Shown: in pieces, positions 25,226 to 35,088 of the stretch
Layout of the letters: the number at the start of each line of letters is the position of its first letter
Position numbering within the stretch: the first letter of the stretch is position 1
Source: an uncultured Roseibium sp.
GTDB taxonomy: Bacteria > Pseudomonadota > Alphaproteobacteria > Rhizobiales > Stappiaceae
Length of the DNA stretch: 64,000 nt
Reading direction: 5' to 3'
Assembly: GCF_947496995.1 (NCBI RefSeq)
Contig: NZ_CANMFD010000004.1
Location: 580,371-644,370 of the forward strand
Program-made: the position numbers and the translations under genes
Notes under the pieces: model-generated
What the model was told of the DNA's origin: nothing
Database searches by the model: none
The model's input: the letters and a program-made list of their open reading frames with translations, nothing else

Positions 25226-28200
25226 TCAGAAGGGAATGCTTACCCGAAGCGAGCCGCTGTTCGTCGCCAGTTTGTCGGAGAAGCGCCCGTCATACTCAAG
25301 CCGAAGATCGAAGCCGTCGATCGACGTGACCTGAAGGCCCGCTCCGATTGAGGCAAACACATCTTCATGATCCAGCGTGGTTGTGAACTTGCCGGTGCCT
25401 GCGGGCGCTGACGCGAATTGCGCGCTTGTCTGCCAGTCGCTGTTGGCAAGAACGGTCAGCCCCACCCGTCCGAAAAACCTCAGGCTTGCGCCGCTGTCGT
25501 AGGTGTAGCGGCTTCCGAATTCCAGCGATGGCGAGACAGCGAAGTTCCATTGATCGGTTTCGTCGAATTCCAGACCGTATACGCCTGACTCCTTGTATTC
25601 GCCGACGCGCGAGTAGACCGCATCGAGATCGACATACGGTTTTGCATAGAAGTCGGTGGCCGCGAAGGTCCGCGCGATTCTTGCGCGAATGGCACCGTTG
25701 TAGACATTGGGAGAGCTGGAAACGGTCTCCGACACGTTGGTGATCGAAATCCTTCGGTCCAGGTCATATTGCCCATAACCGCCCGACACCGCTCCCGACA
25801 GTGTCCAGTCGCCGATTTCATGTTTGAGGCTGACACCGGCGAAGCCGCCAATTCCTTCTCCCGAGACGGACTCGGAGGCCTGGGAAATCCAGCTCTGCTG
25901 AAAGGCAGCCGCAGTGCCGACGAACCAGCCCGGTGCGATTTCCTTCTGGGCTCCCATCGTGTAGGTGACCGCATCCGCGTTGTAGCTCGGCGCGGTTCCC
26001 ATCGACTGCCGATGCCCCGTAGCCGCCGTAAGACGCGCCCAGCTGCAGGATCCCTCCGACAGGAAGGCGTTGTCGGCCTCGAAAACCGGGCAACTCATGA
26101 GACTGTTGCCGAAGGCGAGCATTTCGAAGGACTGCTCGACGGCCGGGGCAAGGGCCGCCCTCGGCCGCAACTCGTCGAGCGTGTCGCCATAATCGCGGCC
26201 CGCATTATCGACTTCATTTGCTATTGCGCCGAAAAGCGACCCGAACGCGTTATTGCCTCCAAGGTTCCAGATGGACTGCAGGTTCTTCGCCAGTCGTATC
26301 TGATCGTCGTTCATTGGCGTCTTGTCCACGGGCGTGAAGTCCGCGGCATCGACTGACAGATAGTGATCTGTCCCGATCTTGTTGATCGCATAGTCGAATA
26401 TCAGCGAATCCTGTGGCGACAGCGAACCGCTGAGCGCGCCACCAACAGTCAGGAATCGCGTCCTTCTGTTTGGCAGCAAGCTGATCGCCTCGACGCCGAG
26501 CGTGCCGTCGAGGCTGGCGTCTCCGCGGATGTCGAAAAGATCCGATCCATAGTTGTTGAGATCGATGTCGGCGACAAGCTTGCCCGCGTCCGATTGTACG
26601 AAATTGCCTGTCAGGACTGTCGTTCCGGTATCATGTGCCCGGTTCAGCACAAACCGGCCGTTGTTGACGATATGCGCTCCGTAGAAATAGCCGCCGGCAA
26701 GGGTGTAGGACGAATTGTTCGTGATCGTACCTGCCGTATTGCCATCGGCGTTTTCCAGCAGAACATCCCCGTGAAGCGAAGCCGTGTCATTGACCGTCAC
26801 GTTGAGGATGGCGCCCTCTGCGGTCGTTCCGCTGCCGGAATAGCGAACGGCGTAGTTGTCGCCATAATCGTTGCCGGTCACATAGGAGCCGGACTCGACG
26901 ACCGAATCGCCATTGAGAACAAGGCTGTTGCCGTTGCCGCCGGCCACCATGACAGCAGAAGACGAGTCGCTGTACCCGCCGATGATCAGACCTCCGGAGC
27001 TGGCCGTGATCGTGACCTGGTCATTGCCGTCCGGTCCCTGGCTTTGCGCAAAGACACCCATGCCGCGCGTGCCCGTGGACGAGACCTTGTCCGATATCGT
27101 CAGGGTAACGTCGCCACCGGTTCCCGACCCGTCGGAGGAGGTAACCCCGGCGAACGCGCCGGTTCCCGAACCGCCCAGACCGCCGCCACCGCCGATCGAT
27201 TGCGCAACCACGCCAATCGCATCCTGACCGGTTACGGCGATGGGAGCACCTATGTCGAGCGAGATCGCGCCTCCATTGCCGCTTGCGCCGCCGGAAGCGT
27301 TTTCGCCCGAAGTCAGCACACTGAGCACACCTCCGGTCGCATCGCCGCCCAGGCCGCCACCGCCGCCAATCGACTGGGCGATGACGCCGTGGGCACCAAT
27401 GCCGCCGGTGGCAACGCCGGTGCCGCCGGTGAGGGAATAGGTGACGGTATTGCCGTCACCCGCGGCACCGCCTGTCCCTCCGATGGCCAGATCCAGATCG
27501 TCTCCCACCGAACCGGTCACCCCGAGCCCGCCGCCTCCGCCGATGGATTGCAGGAGCACGCCGTGGGAGCGATTTCCCAGCGTGACAATGCTGGTTTCGG
27601 CCTGGAGATTGATTGTGCCGCCATCGCCCGCGACCCCGCCTTTGCCGCCAACGGAGACACTCAGTTCATGGCCGTCGGCCCGTGTTGCCTCCACGCTGCT
27701 GCCAACGCCTCCGGTGCCGCCACCGCCGCCGATGGCCTGCGCAATCAGCCCTGCAGCATCCGAACCATAGGTGTTTATGAAGATGCCGCTGTCATTGTAG
27801 GTGTAGACCGACCCGCCGTCGTTGCCGGCACCGCCGCTGCCGCCCCCATCACCACCGATTGCCATGGTTCCGGTCTGGCTGTCGGAGCCGTCACCGCCCT
27901 GACCGCCACCGCCGCCGATCGACTGCATCAGCAGACCGGCAGCACCATAACCGTGCGTTTCAATGAGACTGCTGCTTCCTCCGGATACCCAGAGCGCGGC
28001 ATCGCCACCTGCCCCTCCGGAACCACCGGTTCCCCCGACGCTGACTTCGATATTCGCGGTCACATCACCGCCGGTCGCGACAGAAGAGCCGCCCTGTCCA
28101 CCGCCGCCGCCAATGGACTGAAGCACGACACCGTCCGACCAGTCACCATAGGTTGCCACGCGGCCTGCCTGGTAATATTTGACCGTGCCGCCGTCGCCGC

Positions 28201-31200
28201 CGCTGCCGCCCTTTCCGCCGACTTCGACCGTCAGCTGGTAGGAACTGCCCTCGTCTGTCAGACGCGATATCTTGTCTTCCGTATTGCCGATCAGGTCGAG
28301 GATCTTGTGAGACGACGCATCGCTGCCGAGCGAACCGCCGATGCCGCCCCCGCCCCCGATGGACTGAAGAACGATCCCGTCCGCGTCGCCGCCGAATGTT
28401 TCGGTGACACCGTATTCTTCCACATAGACGCTGCCGCCCTTGCCGCCACTTCCGCCGGTCGCGCCGACGCCCACATTCAGCGTTCCCGAGAAACCGCCGG
28501 CATTCGCGGCAAGATAGAGAGTCCCGCCCTGTGAGTTTCCGCCGCCGCCGCCAATCGATTGTGCAACGATGCCCCTGGCGCCCGATCCCTGGGTCTGCAC
28601 CGTGTAGCCGGCAAAATTATGCACCGTGACGGAGTTGCCGTTGCCACCCGAACCGCCTTGACCGCCAAGTGAAATATCGGCCTTCAGAGACGCCACGCCG
28701 CCTTGTGCATAAGCGTTGCTGTTACCCACGCCACCGTTGCCGCCACCGCCGCCGATGGACTGTGCAAGCACGCCATGCGCGCCATCGCCGACCGTCAGCA
28801 TGGTCCCATCGGGTGCCAATGTGGTCAAACGAGTGGCACCGGTGCCGGTGGCATTGCTGTCTTCTCCGTAGGTGCCCAGAGTGACGGTAACAACGCCGCC
28901 AGCGCCACCGCCCGAGGTTGTATAGCTGTAGCCGGGATTGAAATCGCTCATGATGTTGCCGGCACCACCGCCGAAGGCAACACCTGCGGTGACCTCGACA
29001 GTATCCTTGTCGCCCAGCGTGGTGGAAAGCACCGACGCGTCGCCGCCGTTGCCGCCGCCGCCGCCGATCGACTGCGCGACGATGCCATGTGCCGCATCGC
29101 CGATCGTCGTCAACCCGGATTCGTCGTCGAAGGATACGGTAACGCTACCGCCATTGCCCGCATTCGCACCGTTTCCGCCGACAGCGGCCTGATAATTGAA
29201 GGCGACCGGCACACCGGTTCCCGTCGGTGCGGCAACAACGAAATCGCTTGCCGAAACAGCCCCGCCGGAGCCCCCGCCGCCACCGATGGACTGGGCCAGG
29301 ATACCGACCGAATTGTTCGGAGCGGATTGGCTGGTGGAATTGGTGACCAGGCCTGTCGCGATATAGGCTTCGGTCAGATCGAGATTCAGCGTTCCGCCAC
29401 TGCCGCCAGCGCCACCACTGCCCCCGACGATGAAGGCGGCATTGAAGCCGATCGTGGCGTCAAAATAGCTGGCGCTTCCGCCCGTGCCGCCGCCGCCGCC
29501 AATGGACTGGGCGATCAGACCTGGCGACTGCGCACCGGATGTGTTTACCGCAAATTCGTTCTGGACGAACCGGACAGTCCCGCCCGTACCACCGGCACCG
29601 GCCGAACCGCCCATTTGAAGGGCGAAAAACGACAAGGCGCTGTAATTCTTGTCGCTGCCGCCGTTGCCGCCACCGCCACCGACAGACTGCGCAACCACAC
29701 CGGGCGCGAAATCGCCGATTGTGGTGACGTGGGCATCGCCGTCATCATCAGGACTGGCGAGGCTTGAAAGATAGGGAACGAAGGTCCCGGACGAATTGTT
29801 GGCGCCGCAAACAGCCGAATTGTCTATACACAGCAGACCGCCATCACCACCGCCTGAAGCCGAGCCTCCGATCCCGATGGAAGCAATGGCCGACAGGGTC
29901 ACGCTACTGCCGCCGTTCCCGCCACCGCCGCCAATCGACTGGAACACCGCACCTGGCGATGAATCGCCGTACGTCGTGATTGCGCCGATATTGGGTATCG
30001 CAATGATGCCGCCATCGCCACCGGCTGCGCCCTGTCCTCCAACCCCGGCAATGCCCTTGGCATCTCCACCGGAGCCGCCGCCGCCGCCGATGGATTGCGC
30101 AAGGATCGCGATTGAGGACTCTCCTTTTGTGAAGACGCTTTCGGTATTCGAGATGCCGGCCGTGCCACCGTCGGAAGTCGAACTCCCCTGCGCGTTGCCA
30201 CCCACGCTCACCAGACCGGAGGCCGAACCGGCCGCACCACCGCCACCGCCGATAGACTGGCCGATGATACCAAGTGCGTTGAACCCTTGCGTGGTGATCG
30301 GAGTGCTGGAGTTGATCGTCACGGTCCCGACTGATCCGCCGCCGGCGCCGTCCCCCCCAAGTCCCACCAGGGTCGACGTGTCGATGCCCCCGGTTCCACC
30401 GCTGCCTGCAATCGATTGAGCGACAATGCCGAACGAGTGATCGCCGCTCGTCGTCAGTCCCTGGGCATCAAGGGAAACAAGCACATTCCCGGCATTGCCA
30501 CCGTTGCCGCCGTTGCCGGCCTGACCGCCGAGGACACTGACGAAATCTCCCCCCGTGCCGCCGCCGCCACCGATCGAGTGGGCCGCGATAGCCGGGGCAT
30601 AGTCGCCATTGGTCGAAACGGAACCAGCCCAAATGTCGACAGAAACCGTAACATTGCCTGCGTTGCCGCCAAAGCCGCCGCCACCACCGGTTCCCGCCAG
30701 CGCGGTTCCATCGCCGCCGTCACCGCCTTCTCCACCAATGCTCTGACCGAGAATGCCGTAGACGTAATCACCAGAGGCGGTGAGGTCTCCATCATTGTTA
30801 AGCGACAGGGAAACGGCACCGGCCGTGCCGCCGGACCCACCATAATGATCCTCGGCAGGACCGGTGCCACCGCTGCCGCCAGCGCTCTTGCCTGCCATGA
30901 CGGCACTGATTTCCCCGACAGTGCCGAGCACATCGAGAACTAGCGATTCACCGTTCGAAATGGTGACCGTCCCACCGTTGCCGCCGTTGCCTCCATTATC
31001 GCTGTTGTCGGTAGATGTGGTGCCATTGCCTCCCTGGCTCAGCCCCAACAATCCGAAGAGACCCGTCCCGCCACCCACAGTCACATCCCAGTAAATGCTG
31101 CCATCGATATCTCCGGTAATGCTTACCGCCCCACCGGCCCCCGCATTGCCGTTGTTGAAGCCACCTTGTCCACCGATGGATTTCGCGATGAACCCGCCTC

Positions 31201-31972
31201 CGCTGCCCATTCCCGTGAAGCGGCTGGAACTCGAGCCGATATCAAAACTGGCCAGACTGTTGTTTACGATCGTGATTGCACCGCCGGACCCGCCCTGACC
31301 GCCCCGCTGATCCGACAGGACGGAATCATTTTGCTTGCCGCCCATACCACCGTAACTCTCGCCAAGATAAATAACGAAACCGGCGTTTGAACCTCCATCC
31401 ACTTCATATCCACCGATCCCGTCGCTGGTGAAATAGAGCGAACCGCCGTTGCCGCCGGTTCCTCCATTTGAATCGTTGTCGCCATTGGTCTGATCGCCAT
31501 CGCCCCCAAGGGAACGGGCATTCATGCCCACCGCAAGGTCGGACGTATTGCCGACATGGTAGCTGATGGAGCTGTCGTTATAAATTCTGATGTCACCGCC
31601 GTTACCAGCGGTTCCTGTATCATCGCCCTGCGCTCCCGACGATTGCAGAAACCAGACCTGATCGTGTCCGCCGCTCGTCGGGACATCCATGTCCTGTTCG
31701 AAATAGTTGTTCACCGTCATCCCGACGCCGTCCGCGCCATATGACTGTCCGGAATCCGTAAAGTTGATAAGTGAATTGTACTCCCCGAAATTAAACGTAC
31801 AGGTCCATGGGTCGCCCGTGGTATCGCAGCCGTCGTCGGCAAACACCGGCACCGCCCCGAGCAGGCAGGAGAGGGAAACAGTCGTCAGAAGAACCAGTCT
31901 GTGTCGGCGGAGGCAGGAGGAGACGGCATCCTTGCGGATTAAAAAATGTTCATTTGCAATGCTGCCACTCAA
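25226..31972 (-). CDS. Giant glycine-rich autotransporter adhesin-like protein
   Basis: A 2,248-residue type Va autotransporter. The TTG start at 31972 is chosen because GGGAG lies 7 bases before it and no ATG exists nearby. A long signal peptide (about 45 residues, core RLVLLTTVSLSCLLGAVPVF) follows. The passenger is built of about twenty degenerate repeats, each with an AQSIGGGGGxGG turn followed by short beta strands (VTIxN, GDxSxGI), the pattern of a Gly-rich beta-helix. The last ~270 residues are an outer-membrane beta-barrel ending in Phe (SLRVSIPF). No protease triad or pass-through cleavage site was seen. It is probably a surface adhesin or biofilm factor. It faces a LytTR two-component pair. 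Confidence 0.9.
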   Translation of the reverse strand: MSGSIANEHFLIRKDAVSSCLRRHRLVLLTTVSLSCLLGAVPVFADDGCDTTGDPWTCTFNFGEYNSLINFTDSGQSYGADGVGMTVNNYFEQDMDVPTSGGHDQVWFLQSSGAQGDDTGTAGNGGDIRIYNDSSISYHVGNTSDLAVGMNARSLGGDGDQTNGDNDSNGGTGGNGGSLYFTSDGIGGYEVDGGSNAGFVIYLGESYGGMGGKQNDSVLSDQRGGQGGSGGAITIVNNSLASFDIGSSSSRFTGMGSGGGFIAKSIGGQGGFNNGNAGAGGAVSITGDIDGSIYWDVTVGGGTGLFGLLGLSQGGNGTTSTDNSDNGGNGGNGGTVTISNGESLVLDVLGTVGEISAVMAGKSAGGSGGTGPAEDHYGGSGGTAGAVSLSLNNDGDLTASGDYVYGILGQSIGGEGGDGGDGTALAGTGGGGGFGGNAGNVTVSVDIWAGSVSTNGDYAPAIAAHSIGGGGGTGGDFVSVLGGQAGNGGNGGNAGNVLVSLDAQGLTTSGDHSFGIVAQSIAGSGGTGGIDTSTLVGLGGDGAGGGSVGTVTINSSTPITTQGFNALGIIGQSIGGGGGAAGSASGLVSVGGNAQGSSTSDGGTAGISNTESVFTKGESSIAILAQSIGGGGGSGGDAKGIAGVGGQGAAGGDGGIIAIPNIGAITTYGDSSPGAVFQSIGGGGGNGGSSVTLSAIASIGIGGSASGGGDGGLLCIDNSAVCGANNSSGTFVPYLSSLASPDDDGDAHVTTIGDFAPGVVAQSVGGGGGNGGSDKNYSALSFFALQMGGSAGAGGTGGTVRFVQNEFAVNTSGAQSPGLIAQSIGGGGGTGGSASYFDATIGFNAAFIVGGSGGAGGSGGTLNLDLTEAYIATGLVTNSTSQSAPNNSVGILAQSIGGGGGSGGAVSASDFVVAAPTGTGVPVAFNYQAAVGGNGANAGNGGSVTVSFDDESGLTTIGDAAHGIVAQSIGGGGGNGGDASVLSTTLGDKDTVEVTAGVAFGGGAGNIMSDFNPGYSYTTSGGGAGGVVTVTLGTYGEDSNATGTGATRLTTLAPDGTMLTVGDGAHGVLAQSIGGGGGNGGVGNSNAYAQGGVASLKADISLGGQGGSGGNGNSVTVHNFAGYTVQTQGSGARGIVAQSIGGGGGNSQGGTLYLAANAGGFSGTLNVGVGATGGSGGKGGSVYVEEYGVTETFGGDADGIVLQSIGGGGGIGGSLGSDASSHKILDLIGNTEDKISRLTDEGSSYQLTVEVGGKGGSGGDGGTVKYYQAGRVATYGDWSDGVVLQSIGGGGGQGGSSVATGGDVTANIEVSVGGTGGSGGAGGDAALWVSGGSSSLIETHGYGAAGLLMQSIGGGGGQGGDGSDSQTGTMAIGGDGGGSGGAGNDGGSVYTYNDSGIFINTYGSDAAGLIAQAIGGGGGTGGVGSSVEATRADGHELSVSVGGKGGVAGDGGTINLQAETSIVTLGNRSHGVLLQSIGGGGGLGVTGSVGDDLDLAIGGTGGAAGDGNTVTYSLTGGTGVATGGIGAHGVIAQSIGGGGGLGGDATGGVLSVLTSGENASGGASGNGGAISLDIGAPIAVTGQDAIGVVAQSIGGGGGLGGSGTGAFAGVTSSDGSGTGGDVTLTISDKVSSTGTRGMGVFAQSQGPDGNDQVTITASSGGLIIGGYSDSSSAVMVAGGNGNSLVLNGDSVVESGSYVTGNDYGDNYAVRYSGSGTTAEGAILNVTVNDTASLHGDVLLENADGNTAGTITNNSSYTLAGGYFYGAHIVNNGRFVLNRAHDTGTTVLTGNFVQSDAGKLVADIDLNNYGSDLFDIRGDASLDGTLGVEAISLLPNRRTRFLTVGGALSGSLSPQDSLIFDYAINKIGTDHYLSVDAADFTPVDKTPMNDDQIRLAKNLQSIWNLGGNNAFGSLFGAIANEVDNAGRDYGDTLDELRPRAALAPAVEQSFEMLAFGNSLMSCPVFEADNAFLSEGSCSWARLTAATGHRQSMGTAPSYNADAVTYTMGAQKEIAPGWFVGTAAAFQQSWISQASESVSGEGIGGFAGVSLKHEIGDWTLSGAVSGGYGQYDLDRRISITNVSETVSSSPNVYNGAIRARIARTFAATDFYAKPYVDLDAVYSRVGEYKESGVYGLEFDETDQWNFAVSPSLEFGSRYTYDSGASLRFFGRVGLTVLANSDWQTSAQFASAPAGTGKFTTTLDHEDVFASIGAGLQVTSIDGFDLRLEYDGRFSDKLATNSGSLRVSIPF

Positions 31973-32022
31973 TATTTTACTCCCGATAAAAAAATATGCC
32001 CGTCCTTCCAATCGCCGAATAC

Positions 32023-32039
32023 CCGACGGAAGCCGTCGG
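32023..32039. promoter_or_regulatory. Inverted repeat in the autotransporter/kinase intergenic region
   Basis: CCGACGG-AAG-CCGTCGG, 7-bp perfect arms, lies 50 bases before the autotransporter start and 170 before the kinase gene. It is a candidate operator for the divergent region. LytTR proteins usually bind direct repeats, so a different regulator or an mRNA hairpin is also possible. Confidence 0.4.
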
Positions 32040-32209
32040 TCTCGAAAAGGACCGGCGAACGGACTTGGTACTTCTTGCAGGTGACGAACGCAGACTCACG
32101 CGGGAATCGATGAACCTGTTAAAATTTTCGATGAAACGGCTTCTTGAAAACAATTTGCGAACAACTCTCCGCTATTGCAGAGTACGGAAAAATAACAAGC
32201 GGTTGGAAA

Positions 32210-33352
32210 ATGATTGACGTAGAGGAGGTTACAGGCTGCCCACCTGCGCAGGCGCGGACACACGACCGGTATTGGCGGGAAATCTCGAGGTCAAGTGAAC
32301 AGCCCGCCGCCGGAGGGCAGTCCGGAAACAACCGCACATTCTGGAAACTGCACACTGCCGGGTGGGCTTTCATAGCGCTGTACGGGTTCTCCGCCAGAAC
32401 AGTCGCGTTTTCTGACACCGGAACGGCTTTCATACTCACCCTGGCGCTGGATAGCGTCGGCTTCGTCCTCACCGCGTCGATGCATGTTTTCTTCCTGTCC
32501 CGGGTGAGGAGAATCACTGCGACACCCGTTATTCTGACCGTGGCAGGCCTGTGTCTTTCGGGAGGCATATTGCAAACCTGGCTGGCATGGCATCTGCGTG
32601 ACCAGTTCTTTCCACTCGCTCAAACCTTCAACACTCCTGTCACACCGGTGATTTTCTACACGTCGGTTCTCCTGGGCTGGGCCCTTGCCTATTACTGTTT
32701 GCGAGCGGACTACGAGGCAGGGCTGGAGCGCTTGCGGCGCAGCAAGGCCCAGACGGAGACCATGCGTTCGGAACTGGAGCAGTTGAGGCTCCAGCTGGCT
32801 CCGCACTTCCTGTTCAACGCCCTGAATTCCGTTACGGCTGAAATCCATGAAAGGCCCGATGTCGCCCTGGAAATGGTGCGCAAGATCGCGAGCTATCTTC
32901 GCTATTGCCTCAATCAGCGAGGCCGCGATCTCTATCCGCTGGCCGAGGAAATCGAGGCAATGCAGGCCTATCTCCACATTCAGGAGATCCGCTTCGAGGA
33001 CAGGCTGACCTGCACCGTCGCCGTTGATCCTGCCGCCAGAAATCTCCTTATTCCGCACATGATCCTGCAGGGCCTTGTGGAAAATGCAGTGAAACATGGA
33101 TTGAAACACGACACCGACAGTATCCACGTCAAGGTTGACGTTGAGAAAACCGATGCCGCTGCCGTAAGGATTAGAGTCTCGAACTCTGGCGTGCTGGCCG
33201 CGCCTGACGACAAACGCCAATCAATCGGACTGACCAACATCAAACAGCGCCTGAACCTCCATTTCCCGCAGGCGAACGAGCTTTCCATCCGCGAAGTTCA
33301 AGGGGTCGTGATCGCCCAGATCATCCTGAAAGGTTCTGCATGCACCGTGTGA
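32210..33352 (+). CDS. LytS-type sensor histidine kinase (His_kinase family)
   Basis: A 380-residue inner-membrane kinase. Four hydrophobic spans lie at about residues 45-170 (for example IALYGFSARTVAF and FYTSVLLGWALAYY). A coiled linker follows, then the histidine-kinase motif LQLAPHFLFNALNSV with phospho-acceptor about H199, and an HATPase domain with N-box LVENAVKHGLKHD and a late GLTNIKQRL. There is no extracellular sensing domain; the spans themselves may sense. ATG 32210 is favoured over an upstream in-frame TTG. Its end overlaps the response regulator gene by 13 bases. Confidence 0.87.
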   Translation: MIDVEEVTGCPPAQARTHDRYWREISRSSEQPAAGGQSGNNRTFWKLHTAGWAFIALYGFSARTVAFSDTGTAFILTLALDSVGFVLTASMHVFFLSRVRRITATPVILTVAGLCLSGGILQTWLAWHLRDQFFPLAQTFNTPVTPVIFYTSVLLGWALAYYCLRADYEAGLERLRRSKAQTETMRSELEQLRLQLAPHFLFNALNSVTAEIHERPDVALEMVRKIASYLRYCLNQRGRDLYPLAEEIEAMQAYLHIQEIRFEDRLTCTVAVDPAARNLLIPHMILQGLVENAVKHGLKHDTDSIHVKVDVEKTDAAAVRIRVSNSGVLAAPDDKRQSIGLTNIKQRLNLHFPQANELSIREVQGVVIAQIILKGSACTV

Positions 33353-34077
33353 TCCTCGTCGACGATGAGCCTTCGGCACGACGCGGCTTGAGAAGAATGC
33401 TCGGCCAGTATGACGATATAGAGATCGTTGCCGAAGCCGGTGACATTGCCGCCGCGCAGGGCCTGATCAGCCGGCTTGAACCGGACGCGGTCTTTCTGGA
33501 TGTGGAACTGAGCGGCGAAACGGGTTTCAAACTGGCCCCCACCCTGCCACCCCGGACAGCCGTCATTATTGTCAGCGCGCACGACAATTATGCGATCAGC
33601 GCATTCGACATCGCGGCAATCGACTTTCTGGTGAAACCGGTTGCGCCGCAGCGCCTGGAAACGACGATCGAACGGCTCCGCGAGAGAATGCACTCCCTGA
33701 ACGGTCGGCCGGCTGCGAGCGTCGATCCTACGGCAAACGGCACCGGCGACAGGATCCACCTAAAAACCTCGTCGTCATCGATGATGGTCGCTGCCCACAC
33801 GATCTCCATGCTGCAGGCGGAAGGCGATTATACACGCATATTCCTGCAGTCGGACCAGAGCCATCTGGTCAGCCGTTTACTGCGGAAATTCGAACCCGAA
33901 CTCCCCAGCCCTCCCTTCCACCGCCTGGGCCGGTCACTGATCGTCAACAAGGATCACATAGACAAAGTGGAATGGGGCACCACAAGCGGCAGCTGCCTGC
34001 ATTTCGTCTCCTGCAGCGAAACCGTCGACCTCGGCCGCACCGGCACAAGACGCCTGCGCGAACTCCTCAAGATCTGA
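33340..34077 (+). CDS. LytTR-family response regulator
   Basis: A 245-residue regulator. The receiver domain (about 1-118) has the acidic pocket VDDE at 8-10, phospho-acceptor D54 in AVFLDVEL and K99 in FLVKP. The LytTR DNA-binding domain (about 145-243) includes MLQAEGDYTRIFLQS and FHRLGRSLIVNKDHIDKVEW. It is translated with an overlapping kinase gene, so they form one signalling pair. The divergent autotransporter is the nearest plausible target. Confidence 0.9.
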   Translation: MHRVILVDDEPSARRGLRRMLGQYDDIEIVAEAGDIAAAQGLISRLEPDAVFLDVELSGETGFKLAPTLPPRTAVIIVSAHDNYAISAFDIAAIDFLVKPVAPQRLETTIERLRERMHSLNGRPAASVDPTANGTGDRIHLKTSSSSMMVAAHTISMLQAEGDYTRIFLQSDQSHLVSRLLRKFEPELPSPPFHRLGRSLIVNKDHIDKVEWGTTSGSCLHFVSCSETVDLGRTGTRRLRELLKI

Positions 34078-34172
34078 TCTGCACACGCCGGAGATCCCGG
34101 CATGCGCCAGGCCACAGGACGGGTGTGGCTTCAATTGCCCCGGAGCGTGGGGCCGCTCATCGGAGCGGGCAA

Positions 34173-34889
34173 TCAGGTCCTCAGCACGACCCTGTCTCCC
34201 CGAGAAACCGCCTCGGAGACTTCGACGGTCATGCCTTCATCGTCGACATTGACGCCGGTTGTCACCAGCACCGGCTGCGAGGAAGGAATTTCCAGCAGCA
34301 GCGCCTCATGGGGTCCCGGCAGGCGGGTCATGATTGTTGTTTCAAGGCGGAAGAAGTCCTCCACTCCGCAAGCCCGCAGCGCGGCAGTCACGCCGCCTGC
34401 GGTATCGATGTGATCGAGAATGCCGGAAAAGCGGGGCGACAGCGGATAGAAGTGACGCGCCAGCATCGCAGGCCGCCCCTGCACGAGACGGATGAACTCG
34501 GCGCGCTGGACACGGGTTCCGGTCTTCACACCGAAGGCTCGTGCAATATTGGCCGGAGCCGCCTGACGGCGCTTGCCGACCATGTTCAGTTGCGTGCTCC
34601 TGCCTTCGCTCGACAGGTTCACGCTGAACCGCGTGCGGCGGCCAAGGGTGTAGACGAAGCGGTCTTCGCACACGAAATTGCCGCGTCCCTGCCAGCCGGT
34701 GATGTGACCGCTTGATTTCAGACGGTCGAACGCCTTGCGCACCTCGTAGAACGACAGCCCGCTCTTCTCGGCCATTGCCGTCAGTGAAGGCAGCTTGCTG
34801 CCGGCCGGCAGGCTGCCGGTCTCGATCTTTTCGCGCAATTCGCTGACGAGCGCGCGCCAGCCCTGCTCGAGAGGAGGCGAGTGAAGCAC
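34173..34889 (-). CDS. GntR/HutC-family regulator (UTRA domain)
   Basis: A 238-residue regulator. The winged HTH spans about 10-75 (GSKLPSLTAMAEKSGLSFYE is the HTH). A UTRA ligand-binding domain follows, with VQRAEFIRLVQGRPAMLARH and PVLVTTGVNVDDEGMTVEVS. I chose the GTG at 34889 because GGGAGA lies 8 bases upstream and the length matches the family; longer in-frame starts exist but run into the divergent promoter region. It is divergent from the twin binding-protein importer operon and probably controls it through the inverted repeat at 34958. Confidence 0.8.
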   Translation of the reverse strand: MLHSPPLEQGWRALVSELREKIETGSLPAGSKLPSLTAMAEKSGLSFYEVRKAFDRLKSSGHITGWQGRGNFVCEDRFVYTLGRRTRFSVNLSSEGRSTQLNMVGKRRQAAPANIARAFGVKTGTRVQRAEFIRLVQGRPAMLARHFYPLSPRFSGILDHIDTAGGVTAALRACGVEDFFRLETTIMTRLPGPHEALLLEIPSSQPVLVTTGVNVDDEGMTVEVSEAVSRGDRVVLRT

Positions 34890-34957
34890 AAGGCATCTCC
34901 CTGACCCGTTTCCATCAAGGCATAGCTTGACATGAGCCCATTGCACAGTCGTGACAG

Positions 34958-34982
34958 CGCGCACACCCGGCAGGTGTGCGCG
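34958..34982. promoter_or_regulatory. Strong inverted repeat in the HutC/importer divergent region
   Basis: CGCGCACACC and GGTGTGCGCG form perfect 10-bp arms around CGGCA. It lies 69 bases before the regulator start and 106 before the first binding-protein gene. Position and symmetry suggest an operator for the divergent HutC-type protein; as RNA it would also form a hairpin. Confidence 0.55.
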
Positions 34983-35088
34983 AAGCTTTTTTGAATAGCT
35001 GGTTACGACGGCAAAACCGTCATCGCACTGCAAAAGAGGCCCCCCATTCGAGTGAGCGTCACTGATTTTTCTCCATGAGGAGCTGGAA

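Noticed and set aside
26363..28534. Long open frame (723 codons) on the plus strand opposite the autotransporter
   Set aside because: It mirrors the glycine-rich repeats of the minus-strand gene; its protein is low-complexity Ala/Arg-rich without signals, and the autotransporter reading has signal peptide, repeats and beta-barrel.
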